Shown here in pieces: positions 1-12,500 of a stretch of DNA of 64,000 nt. The stretch is from contig OV050030.1 of the NCBI GenBank assembly GCA_920105625.2, positions 235,755,889-235,819,888 of the forward strand, given 5' to 3'. The number at the start of each line of letters is the position of its first letter. Positions within the stretch are counted from its first letter, which is position 1. The translations under genes were made by a program, and so were the position numbers. The notes beneath the pieces were generated by a model. It ran no database searches, was not told the DNA's origin, and worked only from the letters and a program-made list of their open reading frames with translations. This DNA comes from Clusia tigrina. Taxonomy: Eukaryota > Arthropoda > Insecta > Diptera > Clusiidae.

Positions 1-949
1 GGCAGCAGACCCACCAATCGATAGCGGCGGCGACTGAGACGCCTACAGAGACTCTGACAGAGGCTGCGAAGCCGACTGTGATGCCGACTGAGGCGCGTAG
101 GGGTATATATAGGCATAGAGAAGGCAGCAGAACCACCAATCGACAGCGGCAACAACTGAGACGCCTACAGAGACGTTGATAGAGGCTGCGGCGCCGACTG
201 AGTTGCCTACTGAGGCAGATAGGGGTAGATATAGGCATACAGAAGGCCGCAAACCTCCCAATCGACAGAGGCAGCGACTGAGACGCCTACAGAGACGCTG
301 ACAGAGGCTGCGACGCCGACTGAGGCAGATAGGGGTAGATGTTGGCATAGAGAATGCAGCAGACCCCCCATCTACGGCGGCTGCGACTGAGACGCATTCA
401 GAGACGCTGACAGAGGCTGCAACGCCGATTGAGATGCCGACTGAGGCAGAGAAGGGTAGATATTGGCATAGAGAATTCAGCAGACCCCCTCATCTGCGGC
501 GGCTGCGACTGAGACGCTTACAGAGATGCTGACAGAGGCTGCGACGCCGACTGAGTTGCCGACTGAGGCAGATAGGGGTAGATATAAGCATAGAGAAGGC
601 ATCAGACCCCCATCTACGGCGGCTGCGACTGAGACGCCTACAGAGACCCTGACAGAGGCTGCGACGCTGACAGATGCTGCGACGCCGACTTAGACGCAGA
701 CTGAGGCAGGTAGGGGTAGATATAGACATAGAGAAGGCAGCAGACCCCCCCAATCTACAGCGGCAGCGACTGAGACGTCTACATAGACGCTGACAATGGC
801 TGCAATGCCGACTGAGACGCCGACTGAGGCAGATAGGGGTAGATGTAGGCATAGAGAAGGCATCAGACCCCCCAATCGACAGCGGCAGCGACTGAAACGC
901 ATTCAGAGACGCTGACAGAGGCTGCGGCGCCGAGTGAGACGCCGACTGA
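1..949 (+). repeat. Left-edge block of mixed divergent monomers
   Basis: About eight monomers of 110, 122 and 140 bp, cut at base 1 in the middle of a monomer. They mix variant types seen elsewhere, such as the GTATATATAGG form near 101 and CTCATCTGCGG-type junctions near 490. I found no long-range copy of this block inside the window at the level of the blocks described below. Nothing gene-like is present. Confidence 0.8.
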
Positions 950-3099
950 GGCAGAGAAGGGTAGATATTGGCATAGAGAAGGCAGCAGACCCCCCAATCG
1001 ACAGCGCCAGCGACTGAGACGCTTACAGAGATGCTGACAGCGGCTGCGACGCCGACTGAGGCGCCGACTGAGGCAGATAGGGGTAGATATAGGCATAGAG
1101 AAGGCAGCAGACCCCCAATCGACAGTGGCAGCGACTGAGTCGTCTACAGAGACGCTGACAGAGGCTGCGACGCCGACTGAGATGCCGACGGAGGCAGAGA
1201 GGGTTAGACATAGGCATAGAGAAGACATCAGACAACCCAATCGACAGCGGCAGGTACTGAGACGCCTACAAAGACGCTGACAGAGGCTGCGACGCCGACT
1301 GAGATGCCGACGGAGGTAGAGAGGGTTAGTCATAGGCATAGAGAAGGCAGCAGACAACCCAATCGACAGCGGAAGGTACTGAGACGCCTACAGAGACGCT
1401 GAGAGAAGCTGCGACGCCGACTGATGCGGATAGGGGTAGATATAGCCTTAGAGAAGGCAGCACACCCCCCAATCGACAGCGGCAGCTACTGAGACGCCTA
1501 CAGAGACGATGAGAGAGGCTGCGACGCTGACTGATGCGGATAGGGGTAGATATAGTCATAGAGAAGGCAGCAGACCCCTCAATCGACACCGGCAGCGACT
1601 GAGACGCCTACAGAGACGCTGACAGAGGCTGCGACGCCGTCTGAGACGCCGACTGAGGCAGATAATGGTAGATATAGGCATAGAAAATGCAGCAGACCCT
1701 ACAATCGACAGCGGCAGGTACTTAGACGCCTACAGAGACGCTGAGAGAGGTTGCGACGCCGACTGATGCGGATAGGGGTAGATATAGCCATAGAGAAGGC
1801 AGCAGACCCCCCAATCGACAACGGCAGCGACTGAGACGCCTACAGAGACGCTGACAGAGGCTGCGACGCCGACTGAGGCAGATAGGGGTAGATATTGGCA
1901 TAGTGAATGCTGCAGACCCCCCAATCGACGGCGGCAGCGACTGAGACGCCTACAGAGACGCTGACAGAGGCTGAGAAGCCGACTACGACGCCGACTTAGG
2001 CAGAGAGGGGTAGACATAGGCATAGAGAAGGCAGCAGACCCCCAATCGACAGCGGCAACAACTGAGACGCCTACAGAGACGCTGACAAAGGCTGCGACGC
2101 TGACAGAGGCTGCGACGCTGACAGAGGCTGCGACGCTGACAGAGGCTGCGGCGCCGACTGAGGCAGAGAGGGTTAGACATACGCGTAGAGAAGGCAGCAG
2201 ACAACCCAATCGAGAGCGGCAACAACTGAGACCCATACAGAGACGCTGATAGAGGCTGCGACGCCGACTGTGATGCCGACTGAGGAAGATAGGGGTAGAT
2301 ATTGGCATAGAGAAGGTAGCAGACCCAGCAATCGACAGCGGCAGCGACTGAGACGCCTACAGAGACGCTGAAAGAGGCTGCGAAGCCGACTGTGACGCCG
2401 ACTGAGGCGCGCAGGGGTAGATATAGGCATAGAGAAGGCAGCAGACCCACCAATCGACAGCGACAACAACTGAGACGCCTACAGAGATGCTGATAGAGGC
2501 TGCGACGCCGACTGAGACGCCGACTGAGGCAGATAGGGGTAGATATAGGCATAGAGACGGCAGCAGACCCCCAATCGACAGCGGCAGCTACTGAGACGCC
2601 TACAGAGACGCTGACAAGAGGCTGCGACGCCGACTGAGACGCCGACTGAGGCAGATAGGGGTAGATATAGGCATAGAGACGGCAGCAGACCCCCAATCGA
2701 CAGCGGCAGCTACTGAGACGCCAACAGAGATGCTGAGAGAGGCTGCGACGCCGACTGATGCGGATAGGGGTAGATATAGCCATAGAGAAGGCAGCAGACC
2801 CCCCAATCGACAGCGGCAGCGACTGAGACGTTTACAGAGACGCTGACAGAGGCTTCGCCGACTGAGGCAGATAGGGGTAGATATTGGCATAGAGACGGCA
2901 GCAGACCCCCAATCGACAGCAGCAGCGACTGAGACGCCTACAGAGACGCTGACAGAGGCTGCGAAGCTGACTGAGACGCCGACTGAGGCAGATAGGGGTA
3001 GATATAGGCATAGAGACGGCAGCAGAGCCCCCAATCGACAGCGGCAGCTACTGAGACGTTTTCAGAGACGCTGACAGAGGCTTCGCCGACTGAGGCAGA
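950..3099 (+). repeat. About 2.15-kb tandem duplication, copy 1
   Basis: This block is followed directly by a second version (3100-5236). Matching landmarks include the rare ACAGCGCCAG at 1001 and 3145 (offset 2144), the four-copy 18-bp expansion at 2081 and 4234 (offset 2153), and the GACGTTT variants near 2826 and 4979. The offset drops to about 2022 in the middle because copy 2 lacks one 122-bp monomer near its start and gains other monomers later. The two copies have therefore changed by whole-monomer gains and losses since the duplication. Confidence 0.85.
2081..2152 (+). repeat. Local 18-bp repeat expansion, four units
   Basis: Four head-to-tail 18-bp units of type GCTGACAGAGGCTGCGAC sit inside one monomer. 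The first carries CAAAGG and the last ends in GGC. The ordinary monomer has one such unit, so this is a subunit-level expansion. Confidence 0.95.
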
Positions 3100-5236
3100 T
3101 AGGGGTAGATATTGGCATAGAGAAGGCAGCAGACCCCCCAATCGACAGCGCCAGCGACTGAGACGCTTACAGAGATGCTGACAGAGGCTGCGACGCCGAC
3201 TGAGGCGCCGACTGAGGCAGATAGGGGTAGATATAGGCATAGAGAAGGCAGCAGACCCCCAATCGACAGTGGCAGCGACTGAGTCGTCTACAGAGACGCT
3301 GACAGAGGCTGCGACGCCGACTGAGATGCCGACGGAGGCAGAGAGGGTTAGTCATAGGCATAGAGAAGGCAGCAGACAACCCAATCGACGGCGGCAGGTA
3401 CTGAGACGCCTACAGAGACGCTGAGAGAGGCTGCGACGCCGACTGATGCGGATAGGGGTAGATATAGCCTTAGAGAAGGCAGGACACCCCCCAATCGACA
3501 GCGGCAGCTACTGAGACGCCTACAGAGACGATGAGAGAGGCTGCGACGCTGACTGATGCGGATAGGGGTAGATATAGCCATAGAGAAGGCAGCAGACCCC
3601 CTCAATCGACACCGGCAGCGACTGAGACGCCTACAGAGACGCTGACAGAGGCTGCGACGCCGTCTGAGACGCCGACTGAGGCAGATAATGGTAGATATAG
3701 GCATAGAAAATGCAGCAGACCCTACAATCGACAGCGGCAGGTACTTAGACGCCTACAGAGACGCTGAGAGAGGTTGCGACGCCGACTGATGCGGATAGGG
3801 GTAGATATAGCCATAGAGAAGGCAGCAGACCCCCCAATCGACAACGGCAGCGACTGAGATGCCTACAGAGACGCTGACAAGAATCTGCGACGCCGACTGA
3901 GGCAGATAGGGGTAGATATGGGCATAGAGAAGGCAGCAGACCCCCCAATCGACAGCGGCAGCAACTGAGACGCCTACAGAGACGCTGACAGAGGCTGCGA
4001 CGCTGACAGAGGCTGCGACGCCGAATGAGTTGCCGACTGAGGCAGATAGGGGTAGATATAGGCATACAGAAGGCAGCAGACACCCCAATCGACAGCGGCA
4101 GCGACTGAGACGCCTACAGAGACGCTGACAGAGGCTGCGACGCCGACTGAGGCAGATAGGGGTAGATATTGGCATAGTGAATGCTGCAGACCTCCCAATC
4201 GACGACGGCAGCGATTGAGACGCCTACAGAGACGCTGACAAAGGCTGCGACGCTGACAGAGGCTGCGACGCTGACAGAGGCTGCGACGCTGACAGAGGCT
4301 GCGGCGCCGACTGAGGCAGAGAGGGTTAGACATACGCGTAGAGAAGGCAGCAGACAACCCAATCGAGAGCGGCAACAACTGAGACCCATACAGAGACGCT
4401 GATAGAGGCTGCGACTCCGACTGTGATGCCGACTGAGGAAGATTGGGGTAGATATTGGCATAGAGAAGGTAGCAGACCCAGCAATCGACAGCGGCAGCGA
4501 CTGAGACGCCTACAGAGACGCTGAAAGAGGCTGCGAAGCCGACTGTGACGCCGACTGAGGCGCGCAGGGGTAGATATAGGCATAGAGAAGGCAGCAGACC
4601 CACCAATCGACAGCGACAACAACTGAGACGCCTACAGAGATGCTGATAGAGGCTGCGACGCCGACTGAGACGCCGACTGAGGCAGATAGGGGTAGATATA
4701 GGCATAGATACGGCAGCAGACCCCCAATCGACAGCGGCAGCTACTGAGACGCCTACAGAGACGCTGACAAGAGGCTGCGACGCCGACTGAGAGGCCGACT
4801 GAGGCAGATAGGGGTAGATATAGGCATAGAGACGGCAGCAGACCCCCAATCGACAGCGGCAGCTACTGAGACGCCAACAGAGATGCTGAGAGAGGCTGCG
4901 ACGCCGACTGATGCGGATAGGGGTAGATATAGCCATAGAGAAGGCAGCAGACCCCCCAATCGACAGCGGCAGCGACTGAGACGTTTACAGAGACGCTGAC
5001 AGAGGCTTCGCCGACTGAGGCAGATAGGGGTAGATATTGGCATAGAGACGGCAGCAGACCCCACAATCGACAGCAGCAGCGACTGAGACGCCTACAGAGA
5101 CGCTGACAGAGGCTGCGAAGCTGACTGAGACGCCGACTGAGGCAGATAGGGGTAGATATAGGCATAGAGACGGCAGCAGAGCCCCCAATCGACAGCGGCA
5201 GCTACTGAGACGTTTACAGAGACGCTGACAGAGGCT
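3100..5236 (+). repeat. About 2.15-kb tandem duplication, copy 2
   Basis: Second copy of 950-3099. The match ends at about 5236, corresponding to 3083, where both copies read ACAGAGACGCTGACAGAGGCT and then part: copy 1 goes to TCGCCGACT and copy 2 to GCGACGCCG. The junction lies in the GAC-hexamer half of the monomer, where short identity is available almost anywhere, as expected for unequal exchange. A more diverged third version may continue into about 5280-6000, since the CATACGCGTAG and CATAGGCGTAA variants near 4330 and 5680 are related. Confidence 0.83.
4234..4305 (+). repeat. Local 18-bp repeat expansion, four units (duplicated copy)
   Basis: The same four 18-bp units as at 2081-2152, including the CAAAGG variant in the first unit and GGC at the end, exactly 2153 bp downstream. 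The expansion therefore predates the 2.15-kb duplication. Confidence 0.95.
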
Positions 5237-8200
5237 GCGACGCCGACTGAGGCATATAGGTGTAGATATTGGCATAGAGAATGCAGCAGACCCCCCAATC
5301 GACGGCGGCAGCGATTGAGACGCCTAGATAGACGCTGACAGAGGCTGCGACGGCGACTGAGATGCCGACTGAGGCAGATAGGAGTAGATATAGTCATAGA
5401 GCAGGCAGCAGACCCCCCAATCGACAGCGGCAGCGACTGAGACACCTACAGAGACGCTGACAGAGGCTGCGACGCCGACTGAGGCAGATAGGGGTTGATA
5501 TTGGCATAGAGAAGGCAGCAGACCCCCCAATCGACAGCGGCAGCGACTGAGACACCTATAGAGACTCTGACAGAGGCTGAGACGCCGACTGAGGCAGAGA
5601 CGCTGACAGAGGCTGCAACGCTGACAGAGGCTGCGACGCCGACAGAGGCTGCGACGCGGACTGAGGCTGAGAGGGTTAGACATAGGCGTAAAGAAGGCAG
5701 CAGACAACCCAATCGAGAGCGGCAACAACTGAGACCCATACAGAGACGCTGATAGAGGCTGCAACGCCGACTGAGATGCCGACTGAGGAAGATAGGGGTA
5801 GATATTGGCATAGAGAAGGCAGCAGACCCACCAATCGACAGCGGCAGCGACTGAGACGACTACATTGACGCTGAAAGAGGCTGCGAAGCCGACTGTGACG
5901 CCGACTGAGGCGCGTAGGGGTAGATATAGGCATAGAGAAGGCAGCAGACCCACCAATCGACAGCGGCAACAACTGAGACGCCTACAGAGACGCTGACAGA
6001 GGCTGCGATGCTGATAGAGGCTGCGACGCCGACTGAGATGCCGACTGAGGCAGATAGGGGTAGATATAGTCATACAGAAGGCAGCAGACTCCCAATCGAC
6101 AGAGGCAGCGACTGAGATGCCTACAGAGACGCTGACAAGAGGCTGCGACGCCGACTTAGACACCGAGTGAAGCAGATAGGGGTAGATATAGGCATAGAGA
6201 CGGCAGTAGACCCCCCAATCGACAGCAGCAGCTACTGAGACGCCAACAGAGACGCTGACAGAGGCTGCGACGGCGACTGAGTGTCCGACTGAGGCAGATA
6301 GGGGTAGATATATGCATACAGAAGGCAGCACACCCCCCAATCGACAGCGGCAGCGACTGAGATGTCTACAGAGACGCTGACAGAGGCTGCGACGCCGACT
6401 GAGGCAGATAGGGGTTGACATAGGCATAGAGAAGGCAGCAGACACCCCAATCGACAGCGGCAACAGATGAGACGCCTAGAGAGACGCTGACAGAGGCTGC
6501 GACGCTGACAGATTCTGCGATGCCGACTGAGACGCCGACTGAGGCAGAGAGGGGTAGACATAGGCATAGAGAAGGCAGCAGACACCCCAATCGACAGCGG
6601 CAACAGATGAGACGCCTACAGAGACGCTGACAGATGCTGCGACGCCGACTGAGACGCCGACTGAGGCAGAGAGGGGTAGACATAGGCATAGATCAGGCAG
6701 CAGACACCTCAATCGACAGTGGCAACAAATGAGACGCCTACAGAGACGCTGACAGAGGCTGCGACGCCGACTGAGATGCCGACTGAGGCAGGTAGGGGTA
6801 GATATAGGCATAGAGAAGGCAGCAGACTCCCCCAATCGACAGTGACAGAGACTGAGACGTCTACATAGACCCTGACAATGACTGCGATGCCGACTGAGAC
6901 GCCGACTGAGACGCCAACTGAGGCAGATAGGGGTAGATATAGGCATAGAGAAGGCATCAGACCCCCAATCGACAGCGGCAGCGACTGAGACGCATTCAGG
7001 AGGCTGACAAGAGGCTGCGACGCCGACTGAGACACCGAGTAAAGCAGATAGGGGTAGATATAGGCATAGAGACGGCAGCAGACCCCCCAATCGACAGCAG
7101 CAGCTACTGAGACGCCAACAGAGATGCTGAGAGAGGCTGCGACGGCGACTGAGTGTCCGACTGAGCGCCGACTGAGGCAGATAGGGGTAGATTTATTCAT
7201 AGAGAATGCAGCAGACCCCCCAATCGACAGCGGCAGCGACGGAGACGCCTACAGAGACGCTGAGAGAGGCTGTGACGCCGACTGGTGCGAATAGGTTTAG
7301 ATATAGCCATAGAGAAGGCAGCAGACCCCCAATCGACAGCGGCAGCGACTGAGATGTATACAGAGACGCTGACAAGAGGCTGCGGCGCCGACTGAGTTGT
7401 CGACTGAGGCAGATAGGGGTAGATATAGGTATACAGAAGGCAGCAGACCCCCCATTCGACAGCGGCAGCGGCTCAGACGCCTACAGAGACGCTGACAGAG
7501 GCTGCGACGCCGATTGAGGCAGATAGGGGTAGATATTTGCTTAGAGAATGCAGCAGACACCCCAATCGACGGCGGCAGCGACTGAGACGCCAAGAGAGAC
7601 GCTGACAGAGGCTGCGACGCCGACTGAGATGACGACTGAGGTAGGTAGGGGTAGATATAGGCATAGAGAAGGCAACAGACCCCACCAATCGACAGCGGCA
7701 ATAACTGAGACGCCTACAGAGACGCTGATAGAGGCTGCGACGCCGACTGAGTTGCCGACTGAGGCAGATAGGGGTAGAAATAGGAATACAGAAGGCAGCA
7801 GACCCCCCAATCGACAGCGGCAGCGACTGAGACGCCTATAGAGACACTGACAGAGGCTGCGACGCTAACAGATGCTGCGACGCCGACTGAGACGCCGGCT
7901 GAGGCAGATAGGGGTAGATATAGGCATAGAGAAGGCAGCAGACCCCCCAATCAATAGCGGCAGCGACTGAGACCAATTCAGAGAGGCTGACAGAGGCTGC
8001 GACGCTGACTGAGACGCCGACGGAGGCAGATAAGGGTAGACATAGGCATAGAGAAGGCAGCAGACCCCCCAATTGACGGCGGCAGCGACTGAGACGCTTA
8101 CAGAGATGCTGACAGAGGCTGCGACGCCTACTGAGACGCCAACTGAGGCAGATAGGGGTAGATAAAGGTATAGAAAAGGCAGCATACCCCCCAATCGACA

Positions 8201-8300
8201 GCGGCACAGACTGAGACACCTACAGAGGCGCTGACAGAGGCTGCGACGCCGACTGAGGCAGATAGGGGTAGATATTGGCATAGAGAATTCAGCAGACCCC
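5237..8300 (+). repeat. Divergent monomer block without a clear higher-order copy
   Basis: About 26 monomers by length. Variant types such as CATAGAGACGGCAG, GTATAGTCATAC and GACACCGAGT recur locally but I could not align the block as a unit with any other part of the window. The longest open frame of the window (- strand, 5324-6463, 379 codons) lies here. It consists of three rotating low-complexity translations of the monomer and is not a gene. The block contains a three-unit 18-bp expansion at 5602-5655. Confidence 0.78.
5602..5655 (+). repeat. Local 18-bp repeat expansion, three units
   Basis: Three consecutive 18-bp units: GCTGACAGAGGCTGCAAC, GCTGACAGAGGCTGCGAC and GCCGACAGAGGCTGCGAC. 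The sequence before them (AGACGCCGACTGAGGCAGAG) is also rearranged relative to the usual monomer order, so this monomer has been reshuffled at subunit level. Confidence 0.88.
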
Positions 8301-9540
8301 CCAATCAACAGCGGCAGCGACTGAGACACCTAAAGAGACGCTGACAGAGGCTGCGACACCGACTAAGACGCCGACTGAGGCAGAGAGGGGTAGACATAGG
8401 CATAGAGAAGGCAGCAGACCCCCAATCAACAGCGGCAGGTACTGAGACGCATACAGAGACGCTGAAAGAGGCTGCGACGCCGACTGATGCGGATAGGGGT
8501 AGATATAGCCATAGAGAAGGCAACAGACACCCCAATCGACAACGGCAGCGACTGAGATGCCTACAGAGACGCTGACAAGAGACTGCGACGCCGACTGAGG
8601 CAGATAGGGGTAGATTTAGGCATAGAGAAGGCAGCTGACCCCCATATCGACAGCGTCAGCGACTGAGACGCCTACAGAGACGCTGACAGAGGCTGCGACG
8701 CCGACTGAGTTGCCGACTGAGGCAGATAGGGGTAGATATAGGCATACAGAAGGCAGCAGACCCCCCAATGGACAGCGGCAGCGACTGAGACGCCTACAGA
8801 GACGCTGACAGAGGCTGCGACGCCGAATGAGGCAGATAGGGGTAGATATTGGCATAGAGAATGCAGCAGACCCCCCAATCGACGGCGGCAGCGACTGAGA
8901 CGCCTAGAGAGACGCTGACAGAGGCTGCGACGGTAACAGATGCTGCGACGCCGACTGAGACGCCGACTGAGGCACGGAGGGGTAGACATAGGCATAGAGA
9001 AGGCAGCAGACAACCCAATCGACAGCGGCAACAAATGAGACGTCTACATAGACGCTGACAGAGGCTGCGAAGCCGACTGAGACGCGGACTGAGGCAGAGA
9101 AGGGTAGATATTGGCATAGAGAAGACAGCAGACCCCCCAATCGACAGCGGCAGCGACTGAGACACCTACAGAGACGCTGACAGAGGCTGTGAAGCCGACT
9201 GAGACGCCGACTGAGGCAGATAGGGGTAGATATAGGCATAGACAAGGCAGCATACCCCCCAATCGACAGCGGCAGCGACTGAGACGCATTCAGAGAGGCT
9301 GACAGAGGCTGCGACGCTGATTGAGACGCCGACTGAGGCAGATAAGGGTAGACATAGGCATAGAGAAGCCAGCAGACAAACCCCATTCGACAGCGGCAGC
9401 AACTGAGACGCTTACAGAGATGCTGACAGAGGCTGCAACGCCGACTGAGACGCCGACTGAGGCAGATAGGGGTAGATATAGGCATAGAGAATGCAGCAGA
9501 CCCCCCAATCGACAGCGGCAGCGACTGAGACACCTACAGA
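8300..9540 (+). repeat. Linker block L, first copy
   Basis: This block is present again at about 19050-20190. The segment with GTAGATTTAGGCAT and AGCTGACCCCCATATCG near 8610 recurs at an offset of 10895. Near the right end the offset has become 10650, so the later copy lacks about 245 bp (close to two 122-bp monomers) between about 9010 and 9250. Single-base differences are few in the shared parts I compared. No gene is present. Confidence 0.85.
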
Positions 9541-12500
9541 GACGCTGACAGAGGCTGCGACGCCGACTGAGGCAGATAGGGGTAAATATTGGCATAGAGA
9601 AGGCAACAGACCCGCCCAATCAACAGCGGCCGCGACTGAGACGCCTACAGAGACGTTGACAGAGGCTGCGACGCCGACTGAGACGCCGACTGAGGCAGAT
9701 AGGGGTAGATTTATTCATAGAGAATGCAGCAGACCCCCCAATCGACAGCGGCAGATACTGAGACGCCTACAGAGACGTTGACAGAGGCTGCGACGCCGAC
9801 TGAGGCAGATAGGGGTATATATTGGCATAGAGAATACCGCAGACCCCCCAATCGATGGTGGCACCGACTGAGACGCCTAGAGAGACACTGACAGAGGCTG
9901 CGACGCTGGCAGATGCTGCGACGCCGACTGATTCGCCGACTGAGGCAGAGAGGGGTAGACATAGGCATAGAGAAGGCAGCTGACCCCCATATCGACAAAG
10001 TCAGCGACTGAGACGCCTACAGAGACGCTGACAGAGGCTGCGACGCCGACTGAGTTGCCGACTGAGGCAGATATAGGTATACAGAAGGCAGCAGACCCCC
10101 CAATCGATAGCGGCAGCGACTGAGACACCTAAAGAGACGCTGACAGAGGCTGCGAAGCCGACTGAGACGCCGACTGAGGCAGATAGGGGTAGATATAGGC
10201 ATAGACAAGGCAGCATACCCCCCAATCGACAGCGGCAGCGACTGAGACGCATTCAGAGAGGATGACAGAGGCTGCGACGCTGATTGAGACGCCAACTGAG
10301 GCAGATAAGGATAGACATAGGCATAGAGAAGGCAGCAGACCCCCCATTCGACAGCGGCAGCGACTGAGACGCTTACAGAGATGCTGACAGAGGCTGCAAC
10401 GCCGACTGAGACGCCGACTGAGGCAGATAGGGGTAGATATAGGCATAGAGAATGCAGCAGACCATCCAATCGACAGCGGCAGCAACTGAGACACCTACAG
10501 ACACGCTGACAGAGGCTGCGACGCCCACTGAGTTGCCGACTGAGGCAGATCGGGGTAGATATAGGCATAGAGAAGGCAGCAGACCCCCCAATCGAAAGCG
10601 GCAGCGACTGAGACACCTACAGAGACGCTGACATATTCTGCGACGCCGACTGAGGCAGATAGGGGTAAATATTGGCATAGAGAAGGCAACAGACCCGCCC
10701 AATCAACAGCGGGCGCAACTGAGACGCCTACAGAGATGCTGACAGAGGCTGCGAAGCCGACTAAGACACCGACTGAGGCAGATAGGGGTAGATATAGCCA
10801 TAGAGAAGGCAGCAGACCCCCCAATCGACAACGGCAGCGACTGAGATGCCTACAGAGACGCTGACAAGAGGCTGCGACGCCCACTGAGTTGCCGACTGAG
10901 GCAGATAGGGGTAGATATAGGCATAGAGAAGGCAGCAGACCCCCCAATCGAAAGCGGCAGCGACTGAGACACCTACAGAGACGCTGACATATTCTGCGAC
11001 GCCGACTGAGGCAGATAGGGGTAAATATTTGCATAGAGAAGGCAACAGACCCCCCCAATCAACAGGGGCAGCGACTGAGCCGCCTACAGAGATGCTGACA
11101 GAGACTGCGAAGCCGACTAAGACTCCGACTGAGGCAGAAAGGGGTAGACATAGGAATAGAGAAGGCAACAGACCCTCAATCGACAGCGGCAACAACTGAG
11201 ACGCCTACAGAGATGCTGACAGAGGCTGCGACGCTGACTGAGAGGCCGACTGAAACAGGTAGGGGTAGATATAGGCATAGAGAATGCAGCAGACCCTCAA
11301 AATCGACAGCGGCAGGTACTGAGACGCCTACAGAGACGCTGAGAGAGGCTGCGACGCCGACTGATGCGGATAGGGGTAGATATAGCCATAGAGAAGGCAG
11401 CAGACCCCCCAATCGACAGCGGCAGCGACTGAGACGCATTCAGAGAGGCTGACAGAGGCTGCGACGCTGACTGAGACGCCGACTGAGGCAGATAAGGGTA
11501 GACATAGGCATAGAGAAGGTAGCAGAACCCCAATCAACGGCGGCAGAGACTGAGACGCTTACAGAGATGCTGACAGAGGCTCCGACGCCGACTGAGACGC
11601 CAACTGAGGCAGATAGGGGTAGATATAGGCATAGAAAAGGCAGCATACCCCCAATCGACAGCGGCACCGACTGAGACACCTACAGAGACGCTGACAGAGG
11701 CTGCGACGCCGACTGAGGCAGATAGGGGTAGATATTGGCATAGAGAAGACAGCAGACCCCCCCAATCAACAGCGGCAGCGACTGAGACGCCTACAGAGAT
11801 GCTGACAGAGGCTGCGACGGCGACTAAGACGTAGACTGAGGCAGAGAGGGGTAGACATAGGCATAGAGAAGGCAGCAGACCCCCAATCGACAGCAGCAAC
11901 AAGTGAGACGCCTACAGAGACGCTGACAGAGGCTGCGACGCCGACTGAGATGCCGAATGAAAGAGGTAGGGGTAGATATAGGCATAAAGAATGCAGCAGA
12001 CCCCCCAAACGACAGCGGCAGGTACTGAGACGCCTACAGAGACGCTGAGAGAGGCTGCGACGCCGACTGATGCGGATAGGGGTAGATATAGCCATAGAGA
12101 AGGCAGCCGACCAATCGAACACGGCAGCGACTGAGATGCCTACAGAGACGCTGACAGAGGCTGCGACGCCGCCTGAGTTGTCGACCGAGGCAGATATGGG
12201 TAGATATAGGCATACACAAGGCAGCAGACCCCCCAATCGACAGCGGCAGCGACTGAGACACCTACAGAGACGCTGACAGAGGCTGCGACGCCGACTGAGG
12301 CAGATAGGGGTAGATATTGGCATAGAGAATGCAGCAGACCCCCCAATCGACGGCGACAGCGACTGTGACGCCTAGAGATACGCTGACAGATGCTGCGACG
12401 CCGACTGAGACGCCGACTGAGGCAGAGAGGGGTAGACATAGGCATAGAGAAGGCAGCAGACACCCCAATCGACAGTGGCAACAAATGAGACACCTACATA
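9541..12500 (+). repeat. 2960-bp tandem duplication, copy 1
   Basis: Sequence from 9541 onward reappears from 12501 at a constant offset of 2960 bp, with only scattered single-base changes (for example AGACCCCCCA at 9841 against AGACCCTCCA at 12801). All landmarks I compared keep the same offset: the TTTATTCATAG variant (9711 and 12671), the GATATAGGTATACAG variant, the CAATCAACGGCGGCAGAGAC marker (11531 and 14491) and the C-run-less junction AGGCAGCCGA (12101 and 15061). Constant offset and near identity make this one of the youngest large duplications in the window. Confidence 0.95.

Noticed and set aside
101..115. TATA-box-like GGGTATATATAGG and related GATATAGG elements as promoters
   Set aside because: This is a single-base variant of the AT-rich part of every monomer. 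It has no associated gene or other promoter element.
5324..6463. 379-codon open frame on the - strand as a possible cysteine/serine/leucine-rich protein
   Set aside because: Its translation is the three rotating low-complexity readings of the satellite monomer, copies of the region do not preserve the frame, and the length follows from monomer arithmetic and a few lost stops.
9491..9781. Open frames on the + strand encoding Thr-Glu-Thr-Pro repeats followed by an Arg-rich tail
   Set aside because: The same short reading occurs in many monomers and ends in CGCTGA within about one to three monomers. No start context, splice sites or conservation of frame support a gene.
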